Origin: Paraburkholderia phytofirmans OLGA172
Lineage (GTDB): Bacteria > Pseudomonadota > Gammaproteobacteria > Burkholderiales > Burkholderiaceae
NCBI RefSeq assembly: GCF_001634365.1
Contig: NZ_CP014578.1
Coordinates: forward strand, 4,340,001 to 4,404,000
Direction of reading: 5' to 3'
Length of the DNA stretch: 64,000 bases
A program made the position numbers and the translations under genes. Position 1 is the stretch's first letter. Every line of letters starts with the position of its first letter. Positions 8,108 through 15,743 of the stretch are shown piece by piece. Under the pieces are notes generated by a model, which worked only from the letters and a program-made list of their open reading frames with translations, ran no database searches and was not told the origin of the DNA.

Positions 8108-8386
8108 ATGGCGATGAAAAAGACCGACCTTGAAAAGAACAAGGCACTCAAGCTGAACAACGCGATGAAACTGTCGACCGCCGACCGCTTCGGCAAAGCC
8201 GCTGCCGCCGAGCCGAAGCTCGATCGCCGTGAACAGCGCAAGCTCGACCAGGCGCAAGGCCTCGTCGCGTTCGCCTGCAAGCTCAATGGCGACCTGGTCA
8301 CAGAACTGAAAGAGCGAGCCGCCACGCATCCGGAAGGCATGACCGGACTGTTGAACGAGGTCATCAAGCGCGGCCTCGCGGGCTAG
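8108..8386 (+). CDS. Small conserved charged protein of unknown function
   Basis: 92 residues with a Lys/Glu-rich N-terminal half (KKTDLEKNKALKLNNAMKL), a linker (DRREQRKLDQAQGLVAFACK) and a C-terminal helix (LNGDLVTELKERAATHPEGM). No signal peptide or membrane segment. I do not recognise a named family, although the C-terminal pattern (a helix ending TGLLNEVIKRGL) is like small ribbon-helix-helix proteins. Gene reality is supported by an upstream TACAAT box, compact length and an intrinsic terminator 28 bases after the stop. Confidence 0.7.
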   Translation: MAMKKTDLEKNKALKLNNAMKLSTADRFGKAAAAEPKLDRREQRKLDQAQGLVAFACKLNGDLVTELKERAATHPEGMTGLLNEVIKRGLAG

Positions 8387-8413
8387 ACATCTCCCAAATC
8401 CGCCGCCCAATAC

Positions 8414-8445
8414 AAAAAGGCCAGAGCATCTGCTCTGGCCTTTTT
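8414..8445. terminator. Bidirectional intrinsic terminator
   Basis: AAAAAGGCCAGAGCA facing TGCTCTGGCCTTTTT, a perfect hairpin with A and T runs on both sides. It lies between the convergent genes ending at 8386 (+) and 8541 (-) and can serve both. Confidence 0.92.
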
Positions 8446-8540
8446 GCTGGCGACGTTTAACCGGCACTGCGCTGCACTCGCCGACTAGCGGCGCACAAAA
8501 CAGAACCGGCCGGGTTCGCCTAGCGAAACCAAGCGTGAGC

Positions 8541-8753
8541 TTAGTTTTGCGTGCCCTTGTCGTTCGTGCCGGCTGCCGAAGCTGCTGCAGCGACCGGGGC
8601 GCGCTTGCCGTGCGTCTTCAGCTTCTTGATGTGGTGCTTCTTCGGCGCGCTAGCAGCAGCTTCCGGCGCTGCTGCGTCCGATGCCTGTGCGAAAGCTTGA
8701 ACGGAGACCAGCGCGATCGATGCGGCTGCGAGCGAGACGATAACTTTTTTCAT
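8541..8753 (-). CDS. Small secreted basic Ala/Lys/His-rich protein
   Basis: 70 residues from ATG 8753. MKKVIVSLAAASIALVSVQA with cleavage after AFA is a clear Sec signal peptide. The mature 47 residues are Ala-rich with a basic core, KKHHIKKLKTHGKR. An upstream in-frame extension is possible but would bury the signal peptide. The composition recalls acid-shock-type periplasmic proteins and other small basic exported peptides, but there is no motif that proves a role. It is followed by the bidirectional terminator at 8414-8445. Confidence 0.72.
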   Translation of the reverse strand: MKKVIVSLAAASIALVSVQAFAQASDAAAPEAAASAPKKHHIKKLKTHGKRAPVAAAASAAGTNDKGTQN

Positions 8754-8979
8754 GTGTTGTTCCCCAAACCTGGACGACTGAGTCAATGTGAATGAAATAG
8801 CTGCACGGTGAAGCAGACGGGGCTTGAGCCGCCTAACCGCTCCCCGCGGGAGAGTATTACGCAGCGTAGGCGGTTTGTCATGCGCAAAACTCGATATGTA
8901 TTTTCCGGGAGACAACTCCCCTTCGAAAGGCATTCACTCATTAAGCATGCCATATCAGGGAGATTACCTAGCACCTCTC

Positions 8980-9732
8980 CTAGACCAGGTTTCGCAGCAA
9001 ACTGGCGGTTTCCTGAAGGGTCGGCAGCACGCGATGCAGCGCGGCATTCGCCGACTCCTGGCCGATCGGCATGCTCACGCTGATCGCCGCCACGACCGAG
9101 CCATGCCGATCGCGCAACGGCACCGCAACACCGCGCATGCCCAACTCAAGTTGCTGATCGGTGACGACATAACCATCGCGGCGGATTTCGCCCAGCACTT
9201 CGCGCAAGCGCTCGATGGTCGAATATGTATGCGGCGTGAAAACCTTGATCTCATAGGACGCCAGCCACTGCTCGATGCTTTCCTGCGCCTGGAAGGCCAG
9301 CAGGACCAAACCCGCGGACGACAACGGCGCGCTCGCCCGCGAGCCCAGCACGAAACCGACCGCCATCGCCCGGTTCACGCCGTTGCGTGCAACATAGACC
9401 ACGTCGTGTTCGTCGAGAATCGCGACCAGCGCGGTTTCCTGCACGGTCGCGGTGATGCGCTGAAGAAACGGCTGCACAGTGCGCGGCAAGCGCGCCGAAT
9501 CCAGATACGATTGGCCGAGCCGCAATACGCGCGGCGCGAGCCAGAACAGCTTGCCATCGGTATCCACATAGCCGAGTTCGCGCAGCGTCAGCAGATAACG
9601 GCGCGCCGCCGTACGCGAGAGCCCGGCGCGGGCGGCCACCATGGTCGGCGTCATGCGCGCGTGCTCTTCGTCGAATGCTTCGATGATCGCCAGCGCCTTG
9701 GCGGCTCCAGCGATCCAGTCTTTCTCGTCCAT
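8980..9732 (-). CDS. IclR-family transcriptional regulator (PcaR/PobR-like)
   Basis: 250 residues. The N-terminal winged helix-turn-helix (about 10-70: GAAKALAIIEAFDEEHARMT, then AARAGLSRTAARRYLLTLRE) opens the way PcaR/PcaU/PobR-type IclR members do. These control protocatechuate, 4-hydroxybenzoate or beta-ketoadipate genes. The C-terminal effector domain (LVAILDEHDVVYVARNGVNR, APLSSAGLVLLAFQ, RGVAVPLRDRHGSVVAAISV) is complete. No catabolic operon is next to it in this window, so its target is unknown. The start is ATG 9732. A 226-base spacer separates it from the small secreted protein gene downstream. Confidence 0.9.
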   Translation of the reverse strand: MDEKDWIAGAAKALAIIEAFDEEHARMTPTMVAARAGLSRTAARRYLLTLRELGYVDTDGKLFWLAPRVLRLGQSYLDSARLPRTVQPFLQRITATVQETALVAILDEHDVVYVARNGVNRAMAVGFVLGSRASAPLSSAGLVLLAFQAQESIEQWLASYEIKVFTPHTYSTIERLREVLGEIRRDGYVVTDQQLELGMRGVAVPLRDRHGSVVAAISVSMPIGQESANAALHRVLPTLQETASLLRNLV

Positions 9733-10137
9733 TGCGTCTGCCTGAAAGTCAGTCGGCCCGGTGAGTGAGTGATGTCTTGAGTCGTCTGGCTATTGCGCGA
9801 TTATCGCGCGAATCGGGCACCGCATAACCGGCCACGAGCGACGGCCGCACCACGACCAGCGGCAAGTGCGGATACGTGCTGCACAGCAGGCGTTCGACTT
9901 CCGCGAACTCCTTGCAGGAACGTCAGATCGTCGAAACATCGATCCGGATAGAATCGGCGCTTGATCGTGGAGACCGCCGATATGAACGAAGCCCCCTCAA
10001 GACCAGCGTGCTGCTGATCGAGGACGACGGCCCCCGGCATTCCGCTTGTCGACCGCGGCCGCGTATTCGAACCGTTTCACCGGCTCGATTGCCGCCGTGA
10101 ACGTCTTGTTAGAACAACCGAACTCGAAAAACTGCCT
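9733..10137. other. Intergenic region with possible decayed coding sequence
   Basis: About 405 bases between the IclR gene and the EamA transporter. No complete gene fits. On the minus strand, short open segments in two frames (for example STYPHLPLVVVRPSLVAGYA near 9830-9890) read like protein and are interrupted by frame changes, which suggests an old gene remnant. I could not identify its family. Confidence 0.3.
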
Positions 10138-11073
10138 TTGAAACCTGACACCCGCCAACACCTGCGCGCCAATCTGCTGATGCTGATCGCGGCCGTGATC
10201 TGGGGCTCCGCATTCGTCGCACAGCGCCTGAGCCTCGATGCGATCGGACCGTTTCTGTTTACTGGACTGCGTTTCCTGCTCGGCGCGCTGGTCGTGCTGA
10301 CAATGATCGTCTGCGTGCGGCGCTCCGCGCTTGCGGAATTGTCGAGGCGCGAACCCGGCGGCGCACGCGAACTGCTCGGTGCCGGCGTCCTGCTCGGCGT
10401 CGTGCTGTCCGCGTCGATTTCGCTGCAGCAGATCGGCCTGCAATACACGAAGGTTGCTAACGCCGGCTTCATCAGTTCGTTGTATGTGGTGCTTGTGCCA
10501 CTGCTTGGCGTGCTGTTTCGTCATCAAACGGAATTCGGCACGTGGCTCGGTGCGACGCTCGCTGCGCTCGGCATGTACTTTCTGAGCGTCAACGAGCACT
10601 TCTCGATCCTGTACGGCGACTGGTATCAGCTTGCCGGCGCGTTGGTGATTTCCGTACAGATGATGCTGGTGGGCCGCTTCGCGCAGCGGCACGACACACT
10701 CATGCTGGCGCTCGTGCAGTTCGTGACTTGCGGGCTCGCCTGTCTGGCCGTCGGCCTCGTGATCGAGCCGGTCAGTCTCGCGGTGATCGAGCGGGCCGCG
10801 CCGACGATTCTGTACGGCGGAGCACTGTCGGTGGGCATCGCTTATACGATTCAGGTGGTTGCGCAAAAGTACGCAGCACCCTCGCATGCCGCGGTGATCT
10901 TCAGTATGGAAGGTGTTTTCGCCGCGCTCGCCGGGTGGCTTGTACTCGGCGAAACACTGTCGGCGCGCGCGCTATTCGGATGCGCCCTCATGCTCACCGG
11001 TTTGATCGTGTGCCAGGTGATGCCTGCCCGGCGGCACAGGAGCGAACGGGATAGCTTGCCTCACGCTTCGTGA
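10138..11073 (+). CDS. EamA/DMT-superfamily membrane transporter
   Basis: 311 residues with ten predicted transmembrane helices in two EamA repeats (first repeat from MLIAAVIWGSAFVAQRLSLD, second from YQLAGALVISVQMMLVGRFA). The DMT hallmark WGSAFVA and the second-repeat EGVFAALAGWLVLGE motif are both present. Family members export amino acids, metabolites or drugs; the substrate cannot be predicted. The chosen start is TTG 10138, because it gives the usual short basic cytosolic lead (KPDTRQHLRAN) before helix 1. The next ATG (10180) would begin inside helix 1. Confidence 0.85.
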   Translation: MKPDTRQHLRANLLMLIAAVIWGSAFVAQRLSLDAIGPFLFTGLRFLLGALVVLTMIVCVRRSALAELSRREPGGARELLGAGVLLGVVLSASISLQQIGLQYTKVANAGFISSLYVVLVPLLGVLFRHQTEFGTWLGATLAALGMYFLSVNEHFSILYGDWYQLAGALVISVQMMLVGRFAQRHDTLMLALVQFVTCGLACLAVGLVIEPVSLAVIERAAPTILYGGALSVGIAYTIQVVAQKYAAPSHAAVIFSMEGVFAALAGWLVLGETLSARALFGCALMLTGLIVCQVMPARRHRSERDSLPHAS

Positions 11074-11106
11074 AGGTTTAGCGAGTCGCCCGTGTCACCG
11101 CCTCAG

Positions 11107-11358
11107 CTAAGCGGCGCGCGGCTGCGCGAACATCTTGGGCGTATCGGCGGTGGGTGGAAACACGCACCAGCAGCCGTCGTCGTGACGAAAGAAAAAGAGA
11201 CCGCGCGATCCGGCTTCGAGAGAGGTCTCCACGCGCACATAACGCCTGCCACCCAGACGCGTGCGGCTGAATTCGGTAACGTGAACCGGAACGGCAGGCC
11301 CCGGCGCCAGCCATTTCTCGACCAGAAAACGCAGCGATTGTTCGCTTGCGGCTCTCAT
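11107..11358 (-). CDS. Small conserved protein, unknown function
   Basis: 83 residues with an even mix of helix and strand (FLVEKWLAPGPAVPVHVTEF, YVRVETSLEAGSRGLFFFRH, CWCVFPP). Its ATG overlaps the stop of the upstream small gene in the sequence ATGA, a typical sign of translational coupling, which supports both as real. No signal peptide, no known motif recognised. The WCVFPP end resembles small Burkholderia-specific hypothetical proteins. Confidence 0.55.
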   Translation of the reverse strand: MRAASEQSLRFLVEKWLAPGPAVPVHVTEFSRTRLGGRRYVRVETSLEAGSRGLFFFRHDDGCWCVFPPTADTPKMFAQPRAA

Positions 11359-11561
11359 GATCCGCTCCGGGCAGGCTTGTCGTGACTCGCCTCGCGTGCG
11401 GCCTCGTTGTTTTCGTCGCTATCGACGCCATCGTCGTCATGCTCGGAGGATGCGAGCGATATGGCCCGGTTAGTGGCCGCCGCCCGCAGCGTCGTGCAGT
11501 GGCTGGCATGTCTGATATCCGAGAGAAGACGGACTAGCTGTCGTGCTGTTCTGCGTTTCAT
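11355..11561 (-). CDS. Small charged protein coupled to the following gene
   Basis: 68 residues: a basic N-terminal helix (MKRRTARQLVRLLSDIRHA), a Ser/Ala middle and a strongly acidic stretch (SEHDDDGVDSDENNEA), then a basic tail. GGGGGG six bases before the ATG can serve as ribosome binding site. It ends in an ATGA overlap with the 83-residue gene. I do not recognise a family. The bipolar charge layout could suit a small nucleic-acid or partner-binding protein, but that is conjecture. Confidence 0.45.
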   Translation of the reverse strand: MKRRTARQLVRLLSDIRHASHCTTLRAAATNRAISLASSEHDDDGVDSDENNEAAREASHDKPARSGS

Positions 11562-11805
11562 TGCACCCCCCGCACTGCACCAATAACTTCATAAAACACT
11601 TTAACTCTATGCCTGGATAGGGCGTTGCTGAAATGGTTTTGACTAAATAGCAACAGTTGCGCTTGCAAAAAAATAGACGCAATCTTTGTACCTTCCAGTT
11701 TCAATGTGCGCGTTCGGAGGGACTCCGTCTGTACGGTGGCGAGCGGATCGCATCGACGAAAAAAATCTGATCCGCCACCCCGCCGCATAGGGCTGGATGC
11801 GCAAG

Positions 11806-11814
11806 TTATCCACA
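11806..11814 (+). promoter_or_regulatory. DnaA box (perfect TTATCCACA)
   Basis: Exact match to the high-affinity DnaA consensus TTATCCACA; first of two in the 577-base noncoding tract. Confidence 0.65.
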
Positions 11815-11989
11815 ATTGCCTATGAATAACTTCGGGATAGCACGCCGGACAGCCTGTGTGCGAAATCTTGATAAGCCGCGGCGCGAGGCAAGCTCAGTCA
11901 AAGTTATCCCGGCTTTGTAGTTTTTCTACAGATGTGTTCCGCAGGGTTATGGTTTTCGCATGACATTGATGTGACAGGGGATTTGAGAG

Positions 11990-11998
11990 TTATCCACA
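11990..11998 (+). promoter_or_regulatory. DnaA box (perfect TTATCCACA)
   Basis: Second exact TTATCCACA, 184 bases after the first in the same orientation, directly before the GGGTTAACCC palindrome and an AT-rich run. Confidence 0.65.
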
Positions 11999-12138
11999 GA
12001 ACGGGTTAACCCTTGTTAACTACTACTACATACATATACATATAAAGTAAAAGACATAGGATAAGCACCGCTGCGTGATGAGATCGAAGGCTGATCAGGT
12101 CTTGATCAGCCTGAACCGCACCAGCATCGACCGATGCT

Positions 12139-12825
12139 TCACGGCGCCACGCTGGTTCCACTTGCCGGTTGCAGCGAAGCAGCCTTGTCGATTGCGTCAG
12201 GCATCTCGGGGAGAGGCGCTGGAGTCGACGCTTGGACCGGCATCGGCAACATGCGCGTCTCGATGCGGCTGTTCGCAACCGGCTGCGTACGCACCACCGT
12301 CTGTAAATAATGATCGACGAGTCCGAAGAAGCGATCGTAGAACTTGCCCGACGGAATGGTCTCACTCGAAATTTTGACCATCGCGTCGCTGTTCGAGCGG
12401 ATCGGCAACGACAACGAACCCAGCACGCTTAGCCCGACGCTCGCCGACGTATCGCTTTTCTTCAGCGCAAAGCCGTTTTGCACAGCATTGACGTAAACGA
12501 TGCTCGTGTCGCTCGCCTCTTCTCCCGGCGTACACACCACATGAAACTCGACGACGATGTGTGTATCGCCGGTCGGCTGGAAGTTTTTCGTTCCGTCGAC
12601 GGTATCGGTGCCCGCCATCGTCGTCAGATAACCCTGACTCAGCAGCGCGCGGCGCGCCGCCTCGCAGGTATCCGTGGTGCTCGAGTTGAAGTTTCGGGCG
12701 TAAGGGCTCGCGCCCGTTTCGAACAATTCCTGCTGGAATTTCGGCTGCGGGGCACTGCTGCAAGCGGCAAGTGTCAGCAAACCGAGAAGCGAAGCGGCAG
12801 TGGCTTTGGAAAACGAGGTGGACAT
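12139..12825 (-). CDS. DUF2242-family lipoprotein
   Basis: 228 residues from ATG 12825, selected because it gives a standard lipoprotein signal (hydrophobic segment ending LLTLAAC, lipid Cys22). A longer in-frame start at 12870 would add 15 non-signal residues. The mature part contains the blocks DTCEAARRALLSQGYLT, FHVVCTPG and YVNAVQNGFALKKSDTSASVG, which I recognise as DUF2242, an uncharacterised proteobacterial lipoprotein family. Two cysteines (in TDTCEAARRA and VVCTPGEE) could form a disulfide. The C-terminal 45 residues are Pro/Ala-rich and probably disordered. Confidence 0.82.
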   Translation of the reverse strand: MSTSFSKATAASLLGLLTLAACSSAPQPKFQQELFETGASPYARNFNSSTTDTCEAARRALLSQGYLTTMAGTDTVDGTKNFQPTGDTHIVVEFHVVCTPGEEASDTSIVYVNAVQNGFALKKSDTSASVGLSVLGSLSLPIRSNSDAMVKISSETIPSGKFYDRFFGLVDHYLQTVVRTQPVANSRIETRMLPMPVQASTPAPLPEMPDAIDKAASLQPASGTSVAP

Positions 12826-13003
12826 GGTCGATCGGAAGAGGCGCGGCGTGAGCTCGAATGGGGAATGCATTGTAGAGCGGTTGCCAGGTGTGCGAAAAAA
12901 GCGCGCAGCGCGTGCCCCACGCCGCCTTACGCGACGCGACGACTCGATCCGCGGCTTCAGTGCGGGAGCACGACAAAGAGGAAAAATAAGAGGAAGCTGC
13001 CGC

Positions 13004-13645
13004 TCAGTGCGCCGTTGCAGGCGATGCGCTTTGCAACGCCGCCGCGCCGTTCACGCCGGGTGCGTTGGCGGCCGGTATCGCAAAAGCGTCGGCCCAGTTG
13101 CCCGGCGCCGGGCAACGGTCGGCCTCGCACATCCTGTCTAGTGCGTCCGGACGCGAGGCGACGTCTTGCGGCCCGGCGACGTCGGCGAAATCTTCAATGC
13201 GCAAGCTCACCTTCTTCGCGTATGCCTGCGATCCGCCGTAGTTCTTGAGCGCCGCGTTCATGTCGCCGTTCGCCGAGCGCATGTAGCCGTACAGGATCGC
13301 CGAACCCACTTCGATGTTGGCGGTCGGCTCAGTGAGGTCCTTGACGTTCCTCAGCAGCCCGCGATGGGAGCCCGGCACCACCTGCATCAACCCGGTCGCG
13401 CCGTTGGCGCCCTTGGCCTTTTCCTTGAAGCGGGATTCGATCGAGATGATTGCCAACAGCAGGGCCGGCGGCAGCGAATATTTCGAAGCGGCGGACTGCA
13501 CCGCGTCCGAAATCTTTTGAGCCTTTTCTTTTGCCAAACCGAATTTCTGCGTCAGATACGCGGCCATGCGGTCATTGTTTTCGTCGGCCGTTGCGGTTTG
13601 CATCAGGCCGAGCGAAAGCACGATCAGGCAAAGTAACCGGCTCAT
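13004..13645 (-). CDS. Exported lytic transglycosylase (SLT domain)
   Basis: 213 residues. A signal peptide (MSRLLCLIVLSLGLMQTATA) is followed by a single SLT domain. The catalytic glutamate is Glu70 in ISIESRF, followed by the family motif GATGLMQVVP (82-91) and the AALKNYGGSQAYAKKV block. Such enzymes cut peptidoglycan between MurNAc and GlcNAc, forming 1,6-anhydroMurNAc, in the periplasm. The domain is small and resembles specialised transglycosylases that open the wall for secretion or conjugation machinery. The region after residue 150 has two cysteines (MCEADRCPAPGNW) and an Ala-rich tail. It is monocistronic. Confidence 0.88.
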   Translation of the reverse strand: MSRLLCLIVLSLGLMQTATADENNDRMAAYLTQKFGLAKEKAQKISDAVQSAASKYSLPPALLLAIISIESRFKEKAKGANGATGLMQVVPGSHRGLLRNVKDLTEPTANIEVGSAILYGYMRSANGDMNAALKNYGGSQAYAKKVSLRIEDFADVAGPQDVASRPDALDRMCEADRCPAPGNWADAFAIPAANAPGVNGAAALQSASPATAH

Positions 13646-13739
13646 AGCGGAGGACGGAAAAGAAAGGGCATTCGCGCATTATAGCTCTGCCCCCAAATGA
13701 GGCAGCCGAACGGCCCAAATTCGTCTGATCAAAAGCGGT

Positions 13740-14116
13740 CGAACGGCGCGGCCGCGAGGTTGACTTCGAACCCTTCGGCTTGAGAACGTAATCGTCGTTC
13801 AGCGTGGCGAGGACGTTCAGCGTGGCGAGGAATGCGCGGCACGCCGAGGGCCTGGAAGTTGAAGTCGGCGAAAAAGCGGATGCGAGCCGCCGACACCCGA
13901 TCGATCGATGTGGCAGGAGGCGCAATTGCCGTCCGCCGGATTGTCGAACAGTTTCTTGCCTCTTAACCAATGTGCCGTTAGTTGCAATTTTACGTCGAAG
14001 CAGTCATCGAACTTGCTGGTGTACGGATGAAAGCTCGGGTCTTCGAGTTCGAAGCGCTCGATGGCATACATCGCCTGAGCGAACGCCTTGTCAGGGTCGG
14101 TGAATACGGGGGCCAA
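13740..14116 (-). pseudogene. Di-haem cytochrome c peroxidase (MauG/CcpA family) remnant
   Basis: The minus frame from 14116 reads LAPVFTDPDKAFAQAMYAIE, then LRGKKLFDNPADGNCASCHID: the second half of a bacterial di-haem peroxidase with its CxxCH haem site (CASCH). The N-terminal haem domain is absent. After HPLF the frame is lost; about 100 bases later another frame continues with FLATLN...LATLNDDYV, the usual C-terminal end of this family. The normal middle with the second-haem ligands is therefore deleted. An 18-bp tandem duplication (13796-13831) sits at the junction. The intact family reduces H2O2 in the periplasm. Confidence 0.8.
13796..13831. repeat. 18-bp tandem duplication inside the peroxidase remnant
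   Basis: CGTTCAGCGTGGCGAGGA occurs twice head to tail (13796-13813, 13814-13831), duplicating the LATLN-coding end of the decayed cytochrome c peroxidase. It is consistent with replication slippage. Confidence 0.9.
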
Positions 14117-14137
14117 GCTAGCTGCGACCCCTCGCCC

Positions 14138-14780
14138 TCATTGCGCATAGCGGCGATGCAAGGCTGCCGCCACCTCGGCGAAACGGGCGCGCAACTCGGG
14201 CGGCGCCAGCACGTCGGCCTCGGTGCCGAAGCGCAGCAGTTCCGCGCATGCCTGCCTGATCGAGCCAACCGGCAGTGTGACCGTGCGCCAGCCGTCGGCC
14301 GGATCCGGTTCGCTGATTTTCGCGGCTGAGCGTGCAAACGGCGAGGTAAAGACCTCAAGCATCGGCGAACCAGGTGGGGGCGTCGAGGTGAAAACGCGAG
14401 CGCATGCGCTCCGCGGTCGAGCGCAATTCGACCGGCAGCGCGGCAAGCAACTTGGTTTGCGCGCCGGCCATCACGGCGCCGAGACCAAGTGCCTGCACCG
14501 GTCCAGGCAAACCCGCGAGGAACAACGCCTCCGCTTCTTGCGACGACAGACCGTTCAGACGCGCTCGGTATCCGTCTAGGAGCCGATAGCCACCTTCCGC
14601 ACCACGTTCGCTCTGGACGGGGACACCTGCGGCGCTCAAGGCGTCAATGTCGCGATAGATGGTGCGCAGCGAAACCGCGCATTCGTCGGCGAGCGACTGC
14701 GCGCTCACGCGTCCGCGCGCTTGCAAGGTCATCAGGATAGAAAGGAGGCGGCTGGCTCTCATTCGGACAAGTGTAGTCAT
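14138..14780 (-). pseudogene. YafY-type HTH/WYL transcriptional regulator with internal deletion
   Basis: From ATG 14780 the protein begins as a normal YafY regulator: winged helix (RASRLLSILMTLQARGRVSA, ECAVSLRTIYRDIDALSAAG), the GAEGGYRLLDGY wing and the LGLGAVMAGAQTKLLAALP linker. It stops after FHLDAPTWFADA. The end of the WYL domain reappears in another frame (DGWRTVTLPVGS, then LLRFGTEADVLAPPELRARF, down to stop 14138). Roughly 60-100 residues, including the WYL core that senses ligands, are missing between the parts. An operator-like repeat precedes the start and a broken GST gene is divergent from it. Confidence 0.82.
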
Positions 14781-14803
14781 ACCTGACACAAGCTGACAGG
14801 TAT
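14780..14803. promoter_or_regulatory. Inverted-repeat operator candidate between WYL regulator and GST remnants
   Basis: TACCTG ... CAGGTA with a 12-base centre, overlapping the start codon of the WYL gene, plus the nested TGACA motif twice. YafY-type regulators commonly control the divergent neighbour, here the broken GST. Confidence 0.4.
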
Positions 14804-14882
14804 AGGCGCTTAGGATGGAGGCATCCGACGCCTGTTGGACGCTGGCTTTTCCAACGAGACGCTCACTCAGGAGGCTCCCGCC

Positions 14883-15172
14883 ATGACCACCGACCGCACG
14901 ATCACCCTGTTCCACTCACAGCAAAGCCGCTCGGAACATTGACGAGCCAGCTGCAGGCGTCGCCCTATTTGCTTGGGGACAGGATGTCGGCCGCGGATAT
15001 CCTGTGGGGCATCGCTCTGCATTGGGGAGTGATGTTCAAGCTGGTGCCCGAGACGCCGGTCGTGCTCGAGTATGCGCGGCGCATCTGCTCGCGGCCGAGC
15101 TTCGTGCAGGTGAGCGAGCGGGATGTTGCGCTGGCGGCCGAGCATGAGGCTGCGGTCAAAGCCGCCGGATGA
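14883..15172 (+). pseudogene. Glutathione S-transferase with internal deletion and frameshift
   Basis: ATG 14883, preceded by AGGAGGCTCCCGCC, starts MTTDRTITLFHSQQSRSEH and then hits TGA. The N-terminus is that of a GST thioredoxin-like domain (TLFHSxxSRS). A different frame then continues with the C-terminal helical domain (SPYLLGDRMSAADILWGIAL, then FVQVSERDVALAAEHEAAVK) to stop 15172. About 110 residues of the normal 200 are gone at the join near 14938. The strong ribosome binding site shows the gene was once functional. Confidence 0.85.
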
Positions 15173-15367
15173 TGCTGGCTGCAGGGCCCGCTGATGTGGT
15201 CCAGGACGCGGTATGCAGGCGCCGGTTGCCAGCTGAACGGGCACCCGGTTCACTGCGCCGGAATTTGAGACAATGAGGGCCGCCGGTGAATGCCTTCCCG
15301 GGACAACCGGGCGTGCCTTGGCCTTTCCAGCAGGTACCGGCCCACTGAACAAGCGATGTTTTCAGGT

Positions 15368-15628
15368 ATGAGCAAGACCGTATTCATTCCCAGCGTCCCC
15401 GCGACGTCGGAAGAAGACTTTGAAGTGTCGGCGACGTCGAAACTGGCCGGCTACCGGCGTTTCTTCGGCGTGTTGAAAGTGGTTCGAACCACCGACGGCC
15501 GCGTGCTGTTCCCGTTCGACGGCGCGCCGGAACTTGGACCTTACCCGACCAAGCTGGAAGCCATCGCGGCGGCGCAGGTGTACGGCGAGCACATCGTGAT
15601 CAGCGACCTGGCGCGTCCGGAGTTGTAA
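15368..15628 (+). CDS. Conserved small Burkholderiaceae protein (possibly DUF6723)
   Basis: 86 residues: KTVFIPSVPATSEEDFEVSA, GYRRFFGVLKVVRTTDGRVL, then FPFDGAPELGPYPTKLEAIA. The pattern of two short strands followed by a helix, and the PTKLEAIAAAQ end, resemble small unnamed proteins widespread in Burkholderia. I recall the label DUF6723 but am not certain. Start options are ATG 15356 and ATG 15368; the latter is used because the conserved-looking part begins there. No signal peptide. It converges on glmS with a terminator between them. Confidence 0.6.
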   Translation: MSKTVFIPSVPATSEEDFEVSATSKLAGYRRFFGVLKVVRTTDGRVLFPFDGAPELGPYPTKLEAIAAAQVYGEHIVISDLARPEL

Positions 15629-15673
15629 GAGCAGACGCGTGGCTGGGGTTGGGTTGCTCAGGTTGATCGAGGC

Positions 15674-15707
15674 AAAAGAACGGCCGCCCGCGGGCCGACC
15701 GTTTTTT
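15674..15707. terminator. Intrinsic terminator between convergent genes (glmS and small protein)
   Basis: AAAAGAACGG-CCGCCCGCGGGCCGA-CCGTTTTTT: an imperfect GC-rich hairpin with A run on the left and T run on the right, so it can work for both glmS (minus) and the small protein gene (plus). Confidence 0.75.
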
Positions 15708-15743
15708 CAGCGTGAAGAAGCTAGCGATAGCGGCCTATCAGCC

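Larger units (their letters stand above)
11562..12138. other. Noncoding AT-rich tract with DnaA boxes
   Basis: 577 bases without a gene. It holds two perfect DnaA boxes TTATCCACA in the same orientation (11806-11814 and 11990-11998), near-matches TTATTCATA on the minus strand at 11829-11821 and TTTTCTACA at 11932-11940, and the palindrome GGGTTAACCC (12003-12012). A repetitive AT-rich run follows (CTACTACTACATACATATAC, 12020-12050). The combination of boxes beside an unwinding-type AT stretch looks like a replication-origin or DnaA-titration site, but no dnaA, dnaN, rpmH, parA or repA gene is nearby. Other inverted repeats include GTTGCT...AGCAAC (11624-11654). Confidence 0.55.

Noticed and set aside
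11562..12138. The DnaA-box tract as the chromosomal origin itself
   Set aside because: No dnaA, dnaN, rpmH, gyrB, parA or repA gene flanks it, and only two perfect boxes are present; I report it as origin-like only.
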